Assembly: GCF_001038425.2 (NCBI RefSeq) | Contig: NZ_LDPV02000052.1 | Span: 85,723-149,722, forward strand | Length of the DNA: 64,000 nt | Direction of reading: 5' to 3' | Source: Ornithinibacillus contaminans | GTDB lineage: Bacteria; Bacillota; Bacilli; Bacillales; Amphibacillaceae | Shown: positions 60,751 to 64,000 of the stretch, piece after piece | Position numbering within the stretch: the stretch's first letter is position 1 | Layout of the letters: each line of letters opens with the position of its first letter | Translations under genes and position numbers: made by a program | Notes under the pieces: generated by a model | Told to the model about the DNA's origin: nothing | What the model saw: only the letters and a program-made list of their open reading frames with translations | The model's database searches: none

Positions 60751-62027
60751 AAAAAGGAATTGTCATGGAGCAGCATCGCAAGTACACCATTGTAATGACT
60801 CGTGATGGCTCTTTTGAAAAAGCTAACCCGATCCAGGACGTAGAAATTGGAGTGGAAGTTGATTTTACTCCAATCGTGAAGAAGCAATTTAGTCACGTAT
60901 TAAAGGAAAATATGCTGACTTTTCGTATGGCGGCAATTGCCTGTGTATTAGTGTTATTAGCGATACCACTATACATGGTGGCAACAGAAGATAAAACATA
61001 TGCTTATGTTGACATTGATATAAATCCAAGCATAGAGCTTGAAATCGAAGAAGATCTAAAGGTTTCTGAAATTATCCCTTTAAATGATGATGCAGCAGCG
61101 CTTCTAGCCAAAATTGATGGCTTACAAGGTGAAAATCTTGAGAAGGTGATTGATATCATTGTAAAAGCCAGTGAAGAAAATGGCTATGTGAACGATGGGA
61201 AAAATGTGCTGGTTGGTGTACATTATGTAAATGGAGAACCTAATAAAAATATCTCTGTTTTGGATATTATCGATAATCACTTTTTACAAAGCGGAACCGA
61301 TTGGAAAGTACTTACATTAGAAATTTCAAGTGAAATTAGAGAAGCAGCAGAGAAAAACAAACTATCCATGAACAAAGTATTAGCTGAATCTATTGCTGTA
61401 CAGGAAGATGCAGTGGATAAAGTATCATCGGATGAAAAAGAAATTTTAGAGTCATTCTATAGTGATAAATCCAAAGAAAAAATGGCAGTGGAAGAAGAGC
61501 CAAAACAAAAACCAAAACAAAAGCAAGATATTAAAACGCCTTCAACTTCTAAAGAGAAGCCAAAGGAAAAAGAACAGTCAAAACCAAGTTCGTCAGAGAC
61601 GAAGAAAACCATTCCTGAGAACAAAGGAAAAACAAATGAAAAGCCTGCAACAGAAAAAGATAGTAAACCGAAAAGAAATGACTGGAAAGATTTAATGGAT
61701 CAAAACCTTTCCGAAAAGGAATTAAAAGAAAAAATTGGCGAGAACATGGAAGAATGGAAAAAGGCAGTCGAGGAAGAACTGAAGAAAAACGGGCACTTAA
61801 AGGAAGTCATTGAAGAAGAAATTAAGAATGGAAATTGGAAAGATATCATTGATAAAAATATTCTTAATGATCACCTCAAAGGTCTACTAGAAAAGGAAAA
61901 TCAGCATAAAAAAGTACCTGAGGAGAATAACTTTAAGAAATATCAGGCCCCACAACATCATCAAGAAGATGAACGAGAACAGCATAAATATGAAGAAACT
62001 CCATTTCGTTTTCCATTTTTTAAATAG
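60747..62027 (+). CDS. rsgI: Anti-sigma-I factor RsgI
   Basis: A 426-residue membrane protein that holds SigI inactive. The N-terminal RsgI domain (1-55) faces the cytoplasm, one helix follows (about 68-84), then the conserved extracellular segment AYVDIDINPSIELEIE near 92, whose Asn-Pro bond is the self-cleavage site reported in clostridial RsgI. The rest (from about 240) is a highly charged, Lys/Glu/Gln-rich low-complexity tail with repeats such as KPKEKEQSKP, then a helical WKD.I.. repeat, and no carbohydrate-binding module. The tail may contact cell wall. GTG start. Confidence 0.9.
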   Translation: MKKGIVMEQHRKYTIVMTRDGSFEKANPIQDVEIGVEVDFTPIVKKQFSHVLKENMLTFRMAAIACVLVLLAIPLYMVATEDKTYAYVDIDINPSIELEIEEDLKVSEIIPLNDDAAALLAKIDGLQGENLEKVIDIIVKASEENGYVNDGKNVLVGVHYVNGEPNKNISVLDIIDNHFLQSGTDWKVLTLEISSEIREAAEKNKLSMNKVLAESIAVQEDAVDKVSSDEKEILESFYSDKSKEKMAVEEEPKQKPKQKQDIKTPSTSKEKPKEKEQSKPSSSETKKTIPENKGKTNEKPATEKDSKPKRNDWKDLMDQNLSEKELKEKIGENMEEWKKAVEEELKKNGHLKEVIEEEIKNGNWKDIIDKNILNDHLKGLLEKENQHKKVPEENNFKKYQAPQHHQEDEREQHKYEETPFRFPFFK

Positions 62028-62064
62028 GGAAGCACTTTTTTAAGTGCATTCCCTATTTTTTTTT
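62023..62064 (+). terminator. Terminator of sigI-rsgI
   Basis: AATAGGGAA-GCACTT pairs with AAGTGC-ATTCCCTATT and is followed by a nine-T run. The left arm includes the rsgI stop codon. Confidence 0.9.
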
Positions 62065-62080
62065 ATTTATTGAGATCAAT

Positions 62081-62317
62081 TTAGATTTCCATTACTGCAG
62101 CTGGAGTGTATTTCATTGCATGGTCAATATAGTAAAGAAGATTCTCGTGAGATTGAACGATTTGTTGTTCATCTATTGAATAATGATAAGCATGCAGGAA
62201 ATTTTGTATTTTTTTCGAAAGTACGTCATCCTTTGTGCGTACCATTAAGACAAGTAAATCATCCCACTGCCCCCATAATGTGTAATACAGTGCCTTGTCA
62301 TAATCTGGAATATCCAT
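62081..62317 (-). CDS. yhdB: YhdB family protein
   Basis: A 78-residue protein with the segment YDKALYYTLWGQWDDLLVLMVRTKDDVLSKKIQNFLHAYHYS (near residues 5-46), which matches the small Bacillus YhdB family as I recall it. No membrane helix or known motif. ATG at 62317 behind AAGGAGGGG. A + strand open frame over the same bases is a shadow. Function unknown. Confidence 0.78.
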   Translation of the reverse strand: MDIPDYDKALYYTLWGQWDDLLVLMVRTKDDVLSKKIQNFLHAYHYSIDEQQIVQSHENLLYYIDHAMKYTPAAVMEI

Positions 62318-62423
62318 GAATTCCCCTCCTTAAACTCAAGGGTAATTATAGCTTCCCCATATTATATATATATTTTCTCAAACAAAATTGGTGTGGTTTC
62401 CAATTTAAGGTCGGCCATCATTA

Positions 62424-62452
62424 GCATAAACAGATGTGCCCGATACATACTA
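62424..62452 (+). promoter_or_regulatory. Sigma-G promoter for the YhcN-like gene
   Basis: GCATA (62424-62428) and CATACTA (62446-62452) both fit the forespore consensus, with 17-nt spacing, 32 bp before the start codon. Confidence 0.8.
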
Positions 62453-62484
62453 AAAACAAACTGAAAGGGAGGGAAATACTTTTT

Positions 62485-63111
62485 ATGAAGAAACAACTCG
62501 TAACACTTTCTGCAGTAGCATTACTGGTCATAACTGGGTGTCAAGCAGGGGATGATGAACAGGGGCAGCAAGGTACACAAAACAATAACGTTGAACCAGT
62601 GCGATTTAAAAATAATGATGCAGATGAATTAAATCATACGCATAACTATACAATGCAACGGGATATTGAAGAAAAAAGAACGACACCAAACAATCTTGGA
62701 ACGCAAAATATAAATAATAACCAAAATCAGCGAAATACGAATCGTTATGATGTTGCTGATGAAGCAGCGGAATTAATTGCTCGTAAGATTGACGGAATAG
62801 ATAATGCCTATGTATTAACAACAGACAATAATGCTTATGTAGCGGCTGAACTGGATACGCATAAAAATGGTAACAATTTAAATCATTACAATGAGGAACA
62901 ATTAACCGATGAGGTTAAAGAACAAATAGCAACAATAGTAAAATCAGTTGATAATAATATTGACAATGTCTATGTATCCACCAACCCAGATTTTATGGAC
63001 TTAACGAATGACTATATTAATGACGTGGATAATGGCGAACCAGTAGAAGGCTTGTTTGAACAAATGGGAACAATGATTGAACGGGTCTTTCCAGAAAACC
63101 CAAATCACTAA
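62485..63111 (+). CDS. yhcN: Spore lipoprotein, YhcN/YlaJ family
   Basis: A 208-residue lipoprotein: signal peptide to about 18 and lipobox ITGC. An Asn/Gln/Thr-rich low-complexity region (25-95) precedes the YhcN/YlaJ domain (about 98-205), with ADEAAELIARKIDGIDNAYVLTTDNNAYVA and VKSVDNNIDNVYVSTNPDF. These proteins sit in the spore inner membrane and help germination or outgrowth. ATG 62485 follows AGGGAGGG; the longer frame from 62434 lacks one. Forespore-type promoter upstream supports the assignment. Confidence 0.88.
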   Translation: MKKQLVTLSAVALLVITGCQAGDDEQGQQGTQNNNVEPVRFKNNDADELNHTHNYTMQRDIEEKRTTPNNLGTQNINNNQNQRNTNRYDVADEAAELIARKIDGIDNAYVLTTDNNAYVAAELDTHKNGNNLNHYNEEQLTDEVKEQIATIVKSVDNNIDNVYVSTNPDFMDLTNDYINDVDNGEPVEGLFEQMGTMIERVFPENPNH

Positions 63112-63160
63112 ATGACATTTTCTAACTAGATAAAAAGACGAACAACAGACTAGTGATATG

Positions 63161-63213
63161 CTCCCCCTAAAGTAGACACCAAAAAAACAAAACTACTTTA
63201 GGGGGAGTTTTTT
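63161..63213 (+). terminator. Hairpin at the IS end that blocks read-through
   Basis: CTCCCCCTAAAGTAG (63161-63175) pairs perfectly over 15 bp with CTACTTTAGGGGGAG (63193-63207), followed by six T and directly by the ATG of orfA. The orfA RBS (GGGGGAG) is inside the stem, so both outside transcription and its translation are restrained. Confidence 0.85.
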
Positions 63214-63969
63214 ATGCGTTCTAATAGTAAACATTCTGTTGATGAACTTGAAAGATATATTCAAATGTACCTTGATGAAGGATGGAGCTATCGGGAGTTA
63301 AGTGAAAAGAAGGGTCTGCTGTTAAGTAAATCGGTATTTAATAAAAAAGTGCTGAGATACCAAGAACAGGGGATTAGAGGCATTCAAACGAAGAGGAGAA
63401 ATAATAAATATAGTAAAGAGTTTAAGGACTTGATCGTTAAAGAACGCATCGAACAAGGCACACCTTTCATACAGTTAGCTCGCAAGTATGGTATTCCGAA
63501 TGATAGTACTGTTCGAAATTGGATCATCAAGTATACTGAGGGGGAGGAATTAAAAACTTATTCTCCAAAACCCGAGGTGTATACAATGAAAAGTAGAAAA
63601 GTGACGCATGAAGAAAAAGTTGAGATTGTCAAAGCATGTTTAGCCAATAACTTATCTTATAAAGACACAGCTGAAAAATATCAGGTTTCTTATAATAATA
63701 TTTACTCATGGGTTCAAAAGTACAAAGCGCATGGTCCTGATGGACTGGTAGATGGACGAGGCCACGGAAAGCCAGACAAGATCCAAACAGATGAAGAAAA
63801 GTTACGAACAGAAATTGCAGCATTAAAAGCACGAAATGAGTACCTTGAAACAGAGAACGCTGCGCTAAAAAAGTTAGAAGAAGTGGAAAGAGAGTTGATG
63901 TTACGCAAACGCGGTATGAGGCAGAGTACCAAACAATCAAAAAGCTCGAAAAAAAGGGGTTCAAAATAA
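63214..63969 (+). CDS. IS3-family transposase OrfA
   Basis: A 251-residue DNA-binding protein with tandem helix-turn-helix segments (about 10-60, 68-105 and 125-170; for example YKDTAEKYQVSYNNIYSWV) and a C-terminal leucine zipper EYLETENAALKKLEEVEREL near 210-230. A classic A-AAA-AAG slippery heptamer lies at 63867-63873, in the right phase for -1 frameshift into orfB. A second run of A then G occurs near 63949. ATG directly follows the hairpin T-run. Confidence 0.9.
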   Translation: MRSNSKHSVDELERYIQMYLDEGWSYRELSEKKGLLLSKSVFNKKVLRYQEQGIRGIQTKRRNNKYSKEFKDLIVKERIEQGTPFIQLARKYGIPNDSTVRNWIIKYTEGEELKTYSPKPEVYTMKSRKVTHEEKVEIVKACLANNLSYKDTAEKYQVSYNNIYSWVQKYKAHGPDGLVDGRGHGKPDKIQTDEEKLRTEIAALKARNEYLETENAALKKLEEVERELMLRKRGMRQSTKQSKSSKKRGSK

Positions 63970-64000
63970 CCATACTATGTGAAGCATTAGGTGTGAGTCG
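63912..64000 (+). CDS. IS3-family transposase OrfB, N-terminal fragment at window edge
   Basis: In the -1 frame relative to orfA, codons from about 63912 read RYEAEYQTIKKLEKKGFKIT and continue open to the right edge as LCEALGVS. This is a normal N-terminus of an IS3-family DDE integrase. There is no own start codon in this frame, so it is probably made only as an OrfAB fusion by frameshift. Confidence 0.7.

Larger units (their letters stand above)
63159..64000 (+). mobile_element. IS3-family insertion sequence, left part, cut by window edge
   Basis: From a probable terminal TG at 63159 with inverted end sequence TGCTCCCCCTAAAGTAGACA to the right edge. Holds orfA and the start of orfB in the -1 frame. 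It lies just 48 bp past the yhcN-like gene. The right end and target duplication are outside the window. Confidence 0.85.

Noticed and set aside
62116..62319. 67-codon ORF opposite yhdB
   Set aside because: The minus-strand gene has a strong RBS and family match; this frame has neither.
63949..63959. A-run followed by G-run near the end of orfA as the frameshift site
   Set aside because: Possible, but the orfB-like sequence is already readable upstream of it, so the slip more likely occurs earlier, for example at 63867-63873.

Overview
The window comes from a low-GC, endospore-forming Gram-positive bacterium of the family Bacillaceae. Many genes sit in blocks whose order is known from Bacillus: sppA-yteJ, queG-yhbB-trmL, odhA-odhB, a three-gene gerA-type germination operon, bmrC-bmrD and sigI-rsgI. 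Several sporulation genes are present, some behind promoters that fit the sporulation factor sigma-G. An OpuA-type osmoprotectant transporter would suit a halotolerant genus such as Oceanobacillus, Virgibacillus or Gracilibacillus, but the genus cannot be fixed from sequence reading alone.

Layout. 1-6 kb: partial SDR gene, HAD phosphatase, a serA/class-V aminotransferase serine operon, and a methionine synthase-like gene behind an S-box (SAM-I) riboswitch. 6-15 kb: Cof phosphatase, DnaQ-like exonuclease, sppA-yteJ, acyl-CoA synthetase, a small spore-gene pair, an unclassified structured RNA, a strict 20-bp tandem repeat, a VOC protein, an alpha/beta hydrolase, a nucleotidyltransferase and maf. 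15-19 kb: PhoD-like phosphatase, a DJ-1/PfpI pseudogene, a deoxyinosine-type glycosylase, and a probable type I toxin-antitoxin locus with a 28-residue holin-like toxin. 19-25 kb: a two-component system and a three-gene ABC exporter matching lnrJKLMN. 25-30 kb: a second paralogous hydrolase, YuxL-like peptidase, small kinase-like ATPase and D-amino-acid transaminase. 29.8-30.2 kb: tRNA-Gly(UCC) preceded by two tandem 157-bp units, each starting with the 5' half of the same tRNA. 30-42 kb: queG-yhbB-trmL, odhAB, nucleoside transporter, MATE pump, extra murG, CBO0543-type membrane protein. 42-50 kb: MarR-controlled MMPL exporter and OpuA-type transporter. 50-60 kb: ger operon, beta-carbonic anhydrase, Zn-finger protein, and bmrCD behind a leader-peptide attenuator. 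60-64 kb: sigI-rsgI, yhdB, a YhcN-type spore lipoprotein and the left end of an IS3-family insertion sequence.

How the genes work together. Two drug/envelope-stress modules (lnrJKLMN-like and bmrCD-like) lie with a MarR-MMPL exporter, a MATE pump and sigI-rsgI, so export and envelope stress are strongly represented. Sporulation is represented by csgA, the ger operon and yhcN. Regulation by RNA is unusually dense: S-box riboswitch, bmr attenuator, SD-blocking hairpin before yhbB, SD-bridging hairpin before the opuAB-like gene, a convergent type I TA locus, and two RNA regions of unknown nature (11631-11795 and 29812-30125). The last two, with the 20-bp repeat, are the best candidates for something undescribed.
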